The notes beneath the pieces were generated by a model, which saw only the letters and a list, made by a program, of their open reading frames with translations, was not told where the DNA came from and did not search any database. From Symsagittifera roscoffensis (taxonomy: Eukaryota > Xenacoelomorpha > Acoela > Convolutidae), in assembly GCF_963678635.1 (NCBI RefSeq), contig NC_087066.1, forward strand, positions 62,238,054 through 62,302,053: DNA of 64,000 nt, in the 5' to 3' direction. The position numbers and the translations under genes were made by a program. Shown piece by piece: positions 23,001-33,075 of the stretch. Positions within the stretch are counted from its first letter, which is position 1; each line of letters starts with the position of its first letter.

Positions 23001-26000
23001 TCTCAAAGATTGCGAATCTTGCTCCCAAGTGTGACTGCTCAAATTTTAGTAGTTTTCGAGATATGACGTTTTTTGTGATTTTTTCAAAAATTTTCAGAAA
23101 ACTTAAATTATTATTATTTTTTTTAAATCTGAAATTCCCAACCCTGAAGTTGGGTACTGTCAGAGTACTATCAAGGATCGCGAATCTTGCCTCCAAATAT
23201 GATTGCTCAAATCGTTGTAGTTTTCGAGATATGATGTTTTTTGTGATTTTTTCAAAAATTTTCAGAAAATTTTAATTAATTATTTCTCCAAATTTGAATT
23301 TCCCAACCTTGTAGCTGGGTGCTATCGGAGTACTCTAAGGAGTTACAAATCTTGCCTCCAATTATGACTGTTCAAATCCTTGTAGTTTTCGAGATATGAC
23401 GTTTTTTGTGAATTTTTCAAAAATTTTCAGAAACCTTAAATTATTATAAGTTTTGAAAAATCTTCACAATGCAGTTATTAGGGTTAGCGGTACAGTTAAT
23501 AGAAGCAGTAATTGCCAAGTGAACAAATTCAATTTTTTGCAAGGAAACGCAATGAGGGCGGCAACGTCTTACGTGTTTTGGACAGTTTTTCGGCAAAAGT
23601 TTTGGGCAATTTTTTTTGGCAGTTTTTAGGGAATATCCAATGTAGTTAAATTCAGACCATGCATCCGTCAATAAACTTTGCTTTTCGCTGTCCCTTCTGA
23701 GTTGCTATCATTATTTGCGTTCTTTGAATGCTTGATTATGAAATAATGTAGAACGAGCAATAAATTTTTCGTCCACGTGCAAGTGTTTTAGAATATTCGA
23801 TGTTTCGGTTGGTGGGTTGCTTGTTTGTCGGAAAATTGAGTCTCATAAAAATTTGAAAGTTTTGAGAAAATTTGCTTAGAATTATGTCAAATATACACTA
23901 TGACTCAAAAAATTTCGAGTTAAAATTAGTCAAGAAATTCAATGAATAGTTTTTTTGGACTTGAGCGTTTTAATGTAAACGGAGTCTACAAAAGTTTTTT
24001 TAATGATCACCTCTGAGTGCCTTTTTTATACTTGGCGTTTGTGGAGGAGTTTTTTTCGTTTAAAAATTACTGAGCGAAATCGAAATTAGTTTTTTCTTTA
24101 GTGTTCTGATTGGCGCCTTCAATGGCTGAAATTTTCATTTTTTTAAATTAAAAAAGACTAAAAATGGCATTTTTTTAAAATTGGAAACAAAGACTGGTGA
24201 GATGTGATAGCAAAAAAAAAGATGTTTGATTGGCTTATCAAAAAGAGTCCCTTATGGAAAATTTTGAAATTTAGATGTAAATTTCCAATTGTTTGTTGGA
24301 GTTGTTTCTGTATTTCTGGGTGTAAAGTTCCTTCGGACAGTCAAATTTTATTGCTAGAGTGATATTTTTGCATGGATTTATATAGGAGTAAGAAAGTCAT
24401 GGCTGTGACGAAAAGTATTAATATTGACAAAAATATGTCTAAAACATTGTTAATTTTGATCTTTTTCGCTATGAGTGAAGAGTTTGGATTAATTGAGCTT
24501 CTTGTGAAGCAACACACTTCTTTCGGAAGATTTCTTGGCATTGGTGAAGTAATACACTTCTTTTGTCTCTTTTTGTGTTCAAATACGAGAAGATTTGGCA
24601 TTGTGTTTGTGAATGGTTTGAAGGAACGTGCGGAGACGGCGGAGGCTGACGCGTCGGCAGTGCAGAATAAGTTGCTGCTGACAGAGGCACAGGCGGACAA
24701 GGCGGAGGCGAGAGCAGCTGAACTGAACAGCAAAGTGCAGGACTACGAGAAGCAGACGGACGAACAGGAACAGTGAGTAGTTCATGTTTCTTAACATTCA
24801 TGGATTCCAATTTCATCTGAAAACGGACATCATTAGTCCAATGGCGATCTCCCGTGGGTTATTTTAAGATAAATGATTGATTAACTAAGTCTGAATGCTT
24901 GAGTTTGTAAATGTAATGGAAACAAGCTGTTCTTATTCAGCTACACACAATTCGTTTTCTTATGGTTAGATATGAAATCCCATACTAGCCAATGCGAATA
25001 AATTATTACAAGCGGAATAACTAATTGCGATTTCAAATAGAGCTGATTGGTTGTTCAATTAATTGGAAATATTATTATAAGAAAGGTGGGTGATTTTCAA
25101 CTACGGCTTCAGATATTTTAATAGGATTTTCATTGTTTCAGAGAACTGAAGAAGTTAAGAGTTCGCATCTCAGAAGCGGACAACAATGTAAGCAATGTTC
25201 CCTCCTCAAATTGTATTGTGTATCCATTCTGAATAGAGTATGAATATTTACACTTGCGAACTTTATTGAGGTAGTGTTATAGTACGACTCTTATCTTTTC
25301 TAACTTAAGTCGCAAACATTGGTGCCTATTTTCGGGACCTTTACTGCTATTTGATAGCATGTACTTTGACATTCGATTATATTTAAGTTGACACAGTTGA
25401 TGCAGTTCTAATTGTTCAAATGAACCGAAGAAAGCTATTTGTTTAAATATCAGTAGAATCATAAAAAATCGATTTCAGAAATTTTCCAACTCAATATATC
25501 TCGCAATATTTTTTAAATGCTTATTTTATACATAGTTTGGCTTTATGCTTTCGAATTTTTTATATGCAAAGTTAGCGTGGATGCCTTCAGTTTGTTATAT
25601 TCCAATTTATTACATGCCACGTTGTGTCAATTAGTATTTGGCGCCACTTTTGCTGCATTTTGTTAGAATATCTAGCTGCTTTGTTTGTGACTAGTGTTGG
25701 CCGATAGATAAGCGTCCGTGGCCGAGAGGGTGGCGTGAGACTCCAAATTTTGAGGTCGCTGGTTCGATTCCGTTATGTATCAAAGTTTAACTCATTTGAG
25801 GATTCTTTTTTTTTCACTTTAAAGGCTGCTTTGTTGTCGTGTTCTCGCAAGTGTTTGCGAAGCCCAGCTTCGCCTCTTTGTTAAAGTCTTAAGCTCCTAG
25901 GTTTCGGATTTTTAAAAAAATGGATAGTTTTGCTGACATTTTTTTAGATCGAACAAATTGAATTCCCGAGCTCTCTAAAATCACTGAAAAGACCACACCC

Positions 26001-27992
26001 TATTTTTGCAAATTTGTGCCGCAGGCGAAATTTTGAAAAACAGGCAAAATGGTGTTTTCAGGCTCCCCTCTCCCCTAAATCTGCTACTGAATAAGAGCCT
26101 ACAGTTGGGTATGATTATTTTTCCGACTTTCGAAGGAAATGAAGGAAAATATAAGCTTGGGGTGGTTTTTTCTCCAGACAAATTTCGACTTTTTATCTAG
26201 CCATTTTTGGCGGGAATTTTTTATCATCTAGAAGATATTTATGTCAAATTTAAAAAGATTTTTTTAACTTGTGATCATTTTGATAACTAAATACTGTTCT
26301 TTTGATGCAGGAGGAAATCGCACAGTTTAGAATGAAGGAGGCGACAATGCTTCTCAAACAGACAGACATGAAATACGAGCAGGTCAGTCGAGGCATCCAA
26401 TTTTATCGTTGTTTCTCTTCGATACAAGTCTGAAAGATGCGTCACGTCATTTGAAACATTAGAAGATTGAAAGAAACCAAGCAAATGGTTGCTTACGAAG
26501 ACTTTGAGAAAATTGTCCATGGGAGACATCTTTATCTGGAGGCACCAACTATCATATTTGTACCGGAGTAAACTTAGTTTTACTCCACAAGGGAAAGCAA
26601 CAGCATATGAGCAGCTCAAATTTATGAGGATATTGGTTGTTGTATCTGTCCTTCAAAAAATAGCTAATAATGAAATCGCTCTAATTTTTTTAATTATGTT
26701 TGCAATCGATAATTGGAAATCAGTCGTATCAATTGATTGTAATGGATTAATTATATTCATAGGCAGTGCGCAAGACAGTGGCCTTAGAAGCAGATTTGGA
26801 GAAGGCAGAGGAGAGGGCGGACTTCTTTGAAAAGTGAGTGCATAGTACTCGTAGTACAATACGAATTTGTAGAACAATACTTCTCACTCATATTCTGTAG
26901 TCAACGGCCGGCAATGGTAATTTTATCCTAAGAAGATAATTAATATTGCGTAGAGAGTTAATCCTGCGAATTAGTCATAAGAGCATCGGCGACAAATTTC
27001 GTAATTGATGAAAGTTACGCATCAAATCCGTCACCCGCTTGAAGAAGGTTCTTTGGTCGCTGTGTATTTAAAAATAAGTTCATTCCGAATGATTAGTTGA
27101 GTATTACGATGTACGACTGTTAGTTCACGAGTGCCTATATAAAACGATCCATCATCCAGAAAAAAAGAACATGAGTTTTATCGCTTGATTCGGACATTTT
27201 TGTCCGGAGCTGTTCTTTGGCCCTAAATAAACGAGTGCGAATCTTAGTTTTTGAGCCATTAACACGCCCATTGAGTATCTGGGCTCTTTTCTCTGGTCAA
27301 TTGAATTCTTTTCAGTTATATTTACTTAATAATAACTCATTTCTCCTACCTTTCTAACTCGTAGCCACTTGTGGTCATTGTAGGAAGGCGAAGAAGTTGG
27401 AGAAGGAGATAGGGAGTCTAGGAAACAGTGTGAAGAGTTTGAGACAGATGATAGAGAAGCACGAGGTGGAGTCGGAGTCCAAGGACACCCTCATTCGACG
27501 TCTGGAGGAGGAGTTGACCGAGGAGACCAACAGGGCCGACCAGGCGTCCCTCGAAGTGTCCAAGTTGGAGAAAGACGTCAGTAGATTATTTATATCACTC
27601 ATAAGAATAGATATTTATATTATATTTATTCAATATATCTGAGCAGTGGTTTACCGAGGAAGTTTAGAATGCCGTGCGCTTTTTCTTGCAATTTTTTAAG
27701 ACCAGCCGTTTTTATTAGGCATAAAGTTTTCTTTAGTCGAATGTAATTTTTTGAGTAATGGTATCTTTTTCATATTTATTGTATGATCACCAGAGGTTCT
27801 TGCGAACAAGTTTAGTTGATTCGCTATGATAAGTGAGATATATTCGTGTTAATGTTAATAGTTTCTTGAGACAGAATAGGGTGGGTTTTTTAGATTGACG
27901 AGCTAGAGACGAACTTCATCACGGAGCGAGAGTCGTTTTCGAAGGCCCAGTTAGAACTAAGGGAAATGATGCGAGAGTTGACAGACGAATAG
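19913..27992 (+). CDS. TPM: Tropomyosin, seven coding exons, 246 residues
   Basis: Actin-filament-binding coiled-coil protein. Exons 19913-20023, 24624-24772, 25142-25187, 26311-26382, 26763-26833, 27384-27576 and 27894-27992 total 741 bases, all in phase with GT/AG sites. The protein is a continuous charged coiled coil with almost no Pro or Gly. The second half aligns well with tropomyosin: AVRKTVALEADLEKAEERAD, then KLEKEIGSLGNSVKSL, a EEETNRADQASLEVSKLEKD-like segment, and a terminal IDELE---ERESFSKAQLEL block. The tropomyosin signature type LxxAExRA occurs twice (DLEKAEERA, LTEETNRA). The length is close to short non-muscle tropomyosins (about 247 residues), shorter than the 284-residue muscle form. 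Exons are GC-rich compared with introns. An alternative first exon, common in tropomyosins, may exist outside the called set. Confidence 0.88.
20220..20720 (+). repeat. 430-bp dispersed repeat, copy 1 (+)
   Basis: Shares with 32640-33075 and the reverse of 35020-35440 the phrases TTTGACAGATTTT, CATTTTTCGTAAAGTT, GACAATTAACACGCGATGTA, AAGCTTATTTGCC and CATAGACCTTAAAAGG. It ends in the stem-loop CAGGGCTTCGCCCTG at 20693-20707. Class unknown, non-coding. Confidence 0.75.
20758..20980 (+). repeat. Diverged partial copy of the 430-bp repeat
   Basis: Matches the middle of the copy just upstream (GAGCTCGAAAGGACATATTTC, GTCTTTCGCAATTTACTG, AAGTTGCCAATTTGGCA). It probably arose by tandem duplication. 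Confidence 0.5.
20985..21100 (+). repeat. Short direct repeat (GGAAATTGGAAGATTTTCAAG)
   Basis: The phrase GAAATTGGAAGATTTTCAAG followed by AAAATAG and CGA(C/A)GTT occurs twice, at about 20988 and 21066. Confidence 0.6.
21285..21610. mobile_element. MITE-like element with long terminal inverted repeats
   Basis: The left arm (about 21285-21362) and right arm (about 21529-21606) are inverted copies built from GTTCAATACAAAACAGTC and GTCCGATACAAAACAGTC blocks, separated by about 165 bp of unrelated, GC-richer sequence. There is no transposase, so it is non-autonomous. Superfamily and target duplication are not resolved. It lies in tropomyosin intron 1. Confidence 0.75.
21670..22085 (+). repeat. 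CATA/TACA tetranucleotide microsatellite with a higher-order duplication
   Basis: Runs of CATACATACA interrupted by CATTCTTACTTACACACATA and AACTATATATACATA. The interrupted block at 21697-21860 is repeated at 21902-22040, a duplication of about 205 bp. Open frames across it encode only HTYI or MYVC repeats. Confidence 0.95.
22175..22680 (+). repeat. Tandem copies of AT-rich repeat head
   Basis: A block with GGGCTTCACTATCTCGCCATG, TTTAAGCTTCTTCAACG and TTTAAGCTATATCGTATATTG starts at about 22195, 22379 and 22508. The first and third copies run on to GTTATTTTACCGAGTTTAAA, while the middle one is truncated. It is related to 2065-2185. Confidence 0.85.
22681..23460. repeat. Satellite array, period 161-167 bp
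   Basis: The phrase CCCAACCCTGTAGTTGGGTG recurs at about 22809, 22970, 23137 and 23302. Each unit continues with TCTTGCCTCCAA, GTAGTTTTCGAGATATGA and TTTTTTCAAAAATTTTCAGA. On the minus strand one frame stays open through three units (22828-23196). This belongs to the same family as 2355-2960. Confidence 0.9.
23461..24623. other. Right part of tropomyosin intron 1
   Basis: No repeat or exon recognised before the acceptor TTTGAAG at 24617-24623, which is weak (not pyrimidine-rich). An open frame runs from 24372 into exon 2 without being coding upstream of 24624. Confidence 0.5.
24624..24772 (+). CDS. Tropomyosin exon 2
   Basis: 49 codons plus CA: ERAETAEADASAVQNKLLLT to YEKQTDEQE. The donor GTGAGT starts at 24773, and the split Gln codon is completed by A at 25142. 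Heptad pattern continues from exon 1. Confidence 0.85.
25142..25187 (+). CDS. Tropomyosin exon 3
   Basis: Completes Gln, then ELKKLRVRISEADNN. Acceptor CATTGTTTCAG ends at 25141; donor GTAAGC at 25188; ends in phase 0. Confidence 0.85.
25249..25881 (+). repeat. Dispersed 650-bp repeat with hairpin ends, copy with best tRNA-like block
   Basis: Same order of landmarks as 8971-9642. It contains the clearest tRNA-like segment of the family: an A-box-like TGGCCGAGAGGG at 25719-25730 and B box GGTTCGATTCC at 25761-25771, reminiscent of a Leu/Ser tRNA. There is no matching 3' acceptor strand, so it is not a functional tRNA. Inside a tropomyosin intron. Confidence 0.75.
25882..26310. other. Tropomyosin intron 3, right part
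   Basis: Includes a weak partial match (26188-26275) to the left end of the 430-bp repeat (CGACTTTTTATCTAGCCATTT). The exon 4 acceptor is TTTTGATGCAG. Confidence 0.45.
26311..26382 (+). CDS. Tropomyosin exon 4
   Basis: 24 complete codons, EEIAQFRMKEATMLLKQTDM to KYEQ, then the donor GTCAGT. The segment corresponds to the region before ARKL in other tropomyosins. Confidence 0.85.
26383..26762. other. Tropomyosin intron 4
   Basis: No repeat recognised; open frames here have no family resemblance. Confidence 0.6.
26763..26833 (+). CDS. Tropomyosin exon 5, family signature region
   Basis: AVRKTVALEADLEKAEERAD then FFE and the first two bases of a Lys codon. This is the most conserved tropomyosin block. 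Donor GTGAGT at 26834. Confidence 0.9.
26834..27383. other. Tropomyosin intron 5
   Basis: 550 bases of AT-rich sequence; nothing recognised. Confidence 0.6.
27384..27576 (+). CDS. Tropomyosin exon 6
   Basis: Completes Lys, then 64 codons from KAKKLEKEIGSLGNSVKSL to SLEVSKLEKD. Acceptor GGTCATTGTAG, donor GTCAGT at 27577. Confidence 0.9.
27577..27893. other. Tropomyosin intron 6
   Basis: No repeat or other gene recognised; ends at the acceptor GGGTTTTTTAG. Confidence 0.6.
27894..27992 (+). CDS. Tropomyosin exon 7 and stop
   Basis: 32 codons from IDELETNFITERESFSKAQL to MMRELTDE followed by TAG. The IDELE start matches the last conserved block (IDDLE) of tropomyosins. Confidence 0.88.
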   Translation: MDELETNFITERESFSKAQLELREMMRELTDE

Positions 27993-28104
27993 ACGAACAA
28001 ACGAGTGAAAAGAAAAGATCTCAGACTTGGGCTCTCAACTCAGAATCTTCGTTGAATGAAAAAAAAAACGACAACTTAAATTTGAAAACTCTCTTTTTCT
28101 ACAA

Positions 28105-28110
28105 AATAAA
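28105..28110 (+). terminator. Candidate polyadenylation signal AATAAA
   Basis: Canonical hexamer 113 bases after the tropomyosin stop codon. Confidence 0.55.
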
Positions 28111-29417
28111 TTTGCAGCAATTTCACTTACTTAACTTTACAGCAATGATTAGGCAATTATTAACCTGGCTCATTTCAATCGGGTCATTACATTACCAGAT
28201 AATTCCATTTTATGGGTAAATTAAATTACAGCTACATTTTATGTAAATTATTTGATTATCGGTATTGGAAAATGTTTTTTTTTTGAGATCTATACTGCAT
28301 TGGGCTACAAAAATTAAATGTTATTGTGTTTTTACATAATGTAATTTCGAAATCAATGCATGGAGCTTTTCAACTATTATCGCTAAACATTCGAATAATT
28401 TGCATTCCAGTACAAATGAAAATATTTATTGTCTTCTGAAAATTCTCTTCGTAGATCGCCTGGATTTCTGTATATCATAAGTCAAGAAGCGCAGTGTTAG
28501 CAAATATGGAAAAAGGTTCCCTCACTTTCTTCGAATGTCGGAACATTAACAGCAAAATATGGGTGGTAGGCTGAAACATTTTCCTTGTTTCTTAATATAG
28601 TCAAATCTTTAACGTTTACAAGGTACTAATAACGAACACAGAGATTGGAACCACCAAAGCTTTTTTAAAAGCCAGATAATTTTGTTATTAAAACTGATGT
28701 CAAAAAGCCATGATATTTATCTCAAGGTTAAATCAATAAAACAATTAGTTCTGGCCATGAATATAATTATTCGAAAATTAAAGAACGAAAATTAAATTTC
28801 GATTTTTTTACATTCCTAAACTTAAAAGAGGTGTGAGACTAAGAAAAAACGCTTCGCTAAATGATGGGAAAAAAAGTGATTTACAACCTTATTTCAGTTT
28901 GGCACGTGCTCCAATGCCAAATAAGTGTTATTAAACGCAGTGAAGACTCTAATATACGTCTTGGTGTTTTTTAGTTCATTTTTTTCTAGAAAAACTTTCA
29001 AAATGCTCTAGTAACTACAGATCGTGGCTCGATCGTGGAGATGGCCAAAAAAACGCACAACTTCTAATTGCGAAAAAGTTTTTTAGATTTCTCAAATATC
29101 TCAAACTTAACCAAAAAGTTTTATCATAAAAACGTTTTTGAAATTGAACTATCACTAAGGCTGGATAAGTTTATAATTTGAAATATAGTATGCTAATAGT
29201 TAATGTTCCAATTATTGATTCTCGAGGCAACTAATATCTCTACTTGAAGAAGAGTGACTACCTAAAAACATCACGTAGACTCAATATATATGAAAAACTA
29301 AGGAAATGGTTAACAGTCATCAAAAACAATTAATCAACCTTTAATATGAACCAAACAGTGACCGATATAACTGAGGATACAGCAGTCTAGGAAGAAGTAT
29401 TCACTAAAAATATCACA
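28111..29417. other. Intergenic, nothing recognised
   Basis: AT-rich sequence between the tropomyosin gene and the start of the mobile-element region. No gene or clear repeat seen. Confidence 0.6.
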
Positions 29418-29499
29418 ATGGACAAAGAGGACAAGGAAGAGGAAACAGACAAAAAGGATGTTTCAGATGTGCAGCAAATGATCATTTGCGTAAAAGAGC

Positions 29500-29905
29500 T
29501 CAAAAATTATTTCGAGAATGGACGAAGCAGAAAAGTTTTTTCTTTTTGCATCCAGAGTAATTTTTGGTCAGCTTCAAACTGCGTGAAGATCCTTGGGCAA
29601 TGCAAAGTTTTATTGGAAAAAAATCCCAGTTTGAAGCTGCCGGTAAATGATTGAAAATTGCAATTTTGTATGGTAATAATAAATAGGTACAACATAAACT
29701 GTTGAAAATATTTTGACCTTCAAGCTTAAGTTTTTCCAATCAGTTCTTTTAAGCTTAACCTTTGTCATTTTGTCGACGTTTTAGATCTTTTATTTTTTTG
29801 AAAAAATGCATGGCTAATCGCTTATAAAAATGAAAACTGTTCCAAAGGTATCGGCTCTAAGTTATTCAGTAAGCAAATAAAAATTGTTCTGAAGGTATCG
29901 GCTTT
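29500..29905 (-). mobile_element. Internal fragment of the minus-strand Gypsy-derived repeat
   Basis: Shares with the array units (for example 38430-38760) the phrases CAGCTTCAAACTGCGTGAAGA, TGGGCAATGCAAAG, GAAGCTGCCGGT and TTCTGAAGGTATCGGCTT. It lies directly downstream (in the minus direction) of the gag fragment at 29905-30198. Confidence 0.65.
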
Positions 29906-30198
29906 AAGATATTGGCGTTTTGTTCGTTTGTTTTCCGTAATTCAACTTGGTTTCTCTTTTCCTGATTTTCCATATCCGTGGTTGATTCGGATTCGCCTGG
30001 GCTTTCTGATTTTAGAAGAGGGTCGTCGAAAACCTCACCTGGTGGTTGTGAGAGGACATTTGGGTCGCAATGCTCCCTCAAAGGGATGGCAAGAAAAATT
30101 TGTTCATTCCAGGTTTCCCAAGGTTAAGATGGGTGATATGTTGGTGTTGGCCAGTAAACGGGAACTTCCAGTAGATTGGACTTCTCAACATGATTCAT
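29870..30198 (-). pseudogene. gag: Broken Ty3/Gypsy gag, N-terminal part
   Basis: Minus-strand frame with one in-frame stop near the middle. Recognised by comparison with the gag at 54505: LLEVPVYWPTPT against LLGVPVFWHKPT, and REHCDPNVLSQPPGEVFDDP against GDRCDPRDLLKPPGKVHDDP. It follows the PBS as expected for an LTR retrotransposon and is cut off after about 100 codons. Confidence 0.8.
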
Positions 30199-30202
30199 AA
30201 TT

Positions 30203-30215
30203 GCTGGCTGCGCCA
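30203..30215 (-). other. Primer binding site of the minus-strand Gypsy relic
   Basis: On the minus strand reads TGGCGCAGCCAGC, identical to the PBS that follows the 5' LTR at 54505. It adjoins the LTR end at 30216. Confidence 0.75.
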
Positions 30216-30479
30216 AATGATATGTCTGAATTTATCTATGCTAATTGTATAACTAGGAATAAGAATTGTTAAAAGACTAGAATTAACTTCCAATAGATAA
30301 AATACAAATCGACAATCTATGCTGTTATCTTTCAAAATGCATCAGGCAGAGTTAACATAATTCTCTCACTCAAGTGTCAATCACGGAATACATGTCCCGA
30401 TAGTGACACGTACATTTAAATCAACAAAGCTAGACGTATTACAGCTACAGCTAAACACGGTACGCTGTGCCGTACCACA
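30216..30479 (-). repeat. 5' LTR of the minus-strand Gypsy relic (264 bp)
   Basis: Read on the minus strand it starts TGTGGTACGGCACAGCGTAC and ends just before the PBS. Its first 170 bases match the truncated LTRs in the array (36912-37081, 40287-40456, 43478-43647). A G-rich tract flanks its outer end. No partner LTR was found at a matching distance. Confidence 0.75.
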
Positions 30480-30625
30480 GATGGGGGGGGGTGAGGCTTC
30501 GAAGGTGGCATGCTGGGGGATATGTGTATGCGCGGGGTGAAAACTTAGGGTTGGCAACAAGGGAGGGGATAAACGTACGCCTGAAAGAATGGAGGAAGGG
30601 GAGTTTACGCATGAATCAAAATGTT
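30480..30625 (+). repeat. G-rich tract flanking the LTR
   Basis: Contains GATGGGGGGGGGTGAGG and several GGG blocks, similar in style to 53945-54237. AT-rich sequence with GATTATAATCG follows, as after the G-rich tract near 61150. Confidence 0.55.
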
Positions 30626-31039
30626 CGTTCGGGCTCTAGTTTTGCAGAAAGCTGTAAAAAAGAGTAAACGCTTCAGATTTGCAATGAATAATCAACTTTT
30701 GTGAAAAAAAAATCTTATCGAAATCAAAATTGATTATAATCGTTTTTTAATTACTAAAAATAGTGAATTAAAATTCATTCTTATGGTTGAATGGGTCATA
30801 AAAATCGATTATATTGTTTAAATTTTCCACCGGTTTAATCCAGTAAAATTCATTTTTCTCTTGAGTCTCTAGTGCAAGTGTGCAGGAGTTTTTTTTGGCA
30901 GAGTTGTTTTTTAAAATGTTGTAGATAGCTGTATCTCAAAAACCAGACATGCTTTGGACCTAATTCAATTTGTCATGAGAAAAAAACAGTACATCAAGTG
31001 TTTTAAGGATTGTCAAAATGGTCAAAAAAGGCAATTGAT

Positions 31040-31990
31040 AGTTGAGCAGTAACTTGCTGATCTAACTCATCGAGTAAGCGTTGAATGGATCAATGCTTGG
31101 TTGATAAATAGAAATTGAGTTGAGATTGGTAATGTTGCTGCCCCCATAAATGCATTACCGGTTATTATCCTCGATTGTTCAGTTTAAAAAAAAATACTAT
31201 AAAATTGTAATTTAAAACTCAACAATAATTTTATACATGATTTCTGCAATTTTTGTCGGAAGTTATATCCGCGAAAGACTGAATGTTTGTTTCCACTTCT
31301 ATGTGAAAATTTTTCAAAGCCAAACTAGAGAAGTGATTTTTTTCATATTGCATCGAGGGTTTCAAATTGCGTGAAGATTATTGGGCAATGCAAAGTGCTA
31401 TTGAAATAGTAGCTCCATATGAAGCTGTCGGTATATGATGGAAATCTGTTGAAAAATTTCAGACCTTCAAGTTTAAGTTTTTTGAATAAGTCATTTTAAG
31501 TTTCGCGTTTGGCTTTTTGTCGACGTCGTAGGTGTTTTATTTTATTGAAAAATTGCATGGCTAATGGCTAATAAAAGAAAATGTTGTAGATCAATGCTTG
31601 GTTGATAATTAGACGTCTTTTAAAATTGCAATCGTGTTGCACTGCTTGGTTGACGGTTCAAAAGAAATGTTGGAAGTTTGATTGAAACTTCAACGCCATT
31701 TTCTTCTCTCAGAGTCATAATTACTTCAGAAATTTAGGAAGTTGTCCTATAATGCGTTAAAAGTTTTAGTAGGTTTTTGGGCATGAGTCAAATTATTAAG
31801 GCATTGGCTGGTATGTCGCTGGAATGTGCGCGAATTAACCCAAAAGATGGAAAATGGAGTTTGAAGTCCAGACTGCAGGTGCAGATTTATCTGAACCTAA
31901 GAGCTGAGACAAAAATCAACCTGAATCTTCAGAAATTTTACAGTCGAGTTGAAGTATCTTCTTTGTTTATTTATCGCTAATTTTTCAATT
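31040..31990 (-). mobile_element. Diverged internal copy of the array element
   Basis: Matches 38150-39000: CTGATCTAACTCATCGAGTA, GCTGCCCCCATAAAT, GCAATGCAAAGTGCTATTG, GGCATGAGTCAA, GGCTGGTATGTCGCTGGAAT. It is more diverged and more deleted than the array units, so it is an older insertion. Confidence 0.7.
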
Positions 31991-32639
31991 AAGAAAATTA
32001 CTGTTAAAAATTATAACGTTCAAAAACTGACAGGGGTAGGATTCTAAAGTTTTCCTTTAATTTAATTTCACATAAATTAACCCAAAACAAATCCAAACCT
32101 ATTTTGTTGCATAAAACAACTATTCATCCATTTATAAGTCATTTATATTTATTTAATCAATCCTTTTAGATTATCTGTTTATATTTACCTCTAGGACCAG
32201 ATCCACGATGACCTTTGATATAATTTATCCGAGATACATAATTCTAATTTTAATTGAAACAAAGCAAACTTTAAAACGATCCAATGTTTCTTTCAATATA
32301 GTGCCCACCCATTCTACATAATATTAGTTCCATTTCTAATCTTGTTGAATTGGACGCTGTTGACCCCAAAATATCTTATTAGTTGTTGACTAGAAAACTA
32401 ATCCATGTCCTAAGCCATGAACATAAGCAGATTACCTCCTTCAATCAGACTTAACCTATAGTAATTAAATTTAAAAAAAAAACATTCAAAAATTATTACT
32501 TGAGCAGGAAAATTCAGTGCAACTTTGCTCAACCTTAACATGAGCTAGCATGATCATAGAAAATATATTCTAATAGATATTTTTCAATTATTGTAAAATG
32601 TTTCACAAAAAAAACTGTACGTAGAAATTATAGCGTAGA
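31991..32639. other. Non-genic, nothing recognised
   Basis: AT-rich, no repeat or protein family recognised. Confidence 0.55.
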
Positions 32640-33075
32640 AATTTTTATCTAGCCATTTTTGACAGATTTTAAAAAAAAATTTTTTTCAAAAGATATTGTA
32701 GTTCTGAGCTTAAACTTAAAAAAATTTCACCTGATCATTTTTTGTAAAGTTACGGGGGTTTAAAGAGTGCGCTTTTAGCCAATTTTGAACAATTAACGCG
32801 CAATATACTTCGCTCTTTTCGCGCGTAGCCGGAGATCTAATTCATCTTAAAAATCTTTCCAAATTGATTGGACGAAGCTTATTTGCCGTAATCGATTTGT
32901 TACTAGGAGCGAAGTTTAGCATTTTGTACTTTATGCCGTGTGGACGGATGATTTTCGCAAGAATATCAAACCAAAAAAAAATCACTTTTTTTGATTTTTT
33001 CATGTTACTACTGGCTCCATACACCTTAAAAGGCAATTGATCTTTTCAGGGCTTCGCCGTGATACCAGCCGTTTT
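32640..33075 (+). repeat. 430-bp dispersed repeat, copy 2 (+)
   Basis: Matches 20290-20720 throughout, ending in the imperfect stem-loop CAGGGCTTCGCCGTG at 33047-33061. Confidence 0.75.

Noticed and set aside
25712-25785. tRNA gene (Leu/Ser-like) in a tropomyosin intron
   Set aside because: A and B boxes are good but the 3' acceptor strand does not pair with the 5' end, and degenerate copies occur inside the same repeat elsewhere.
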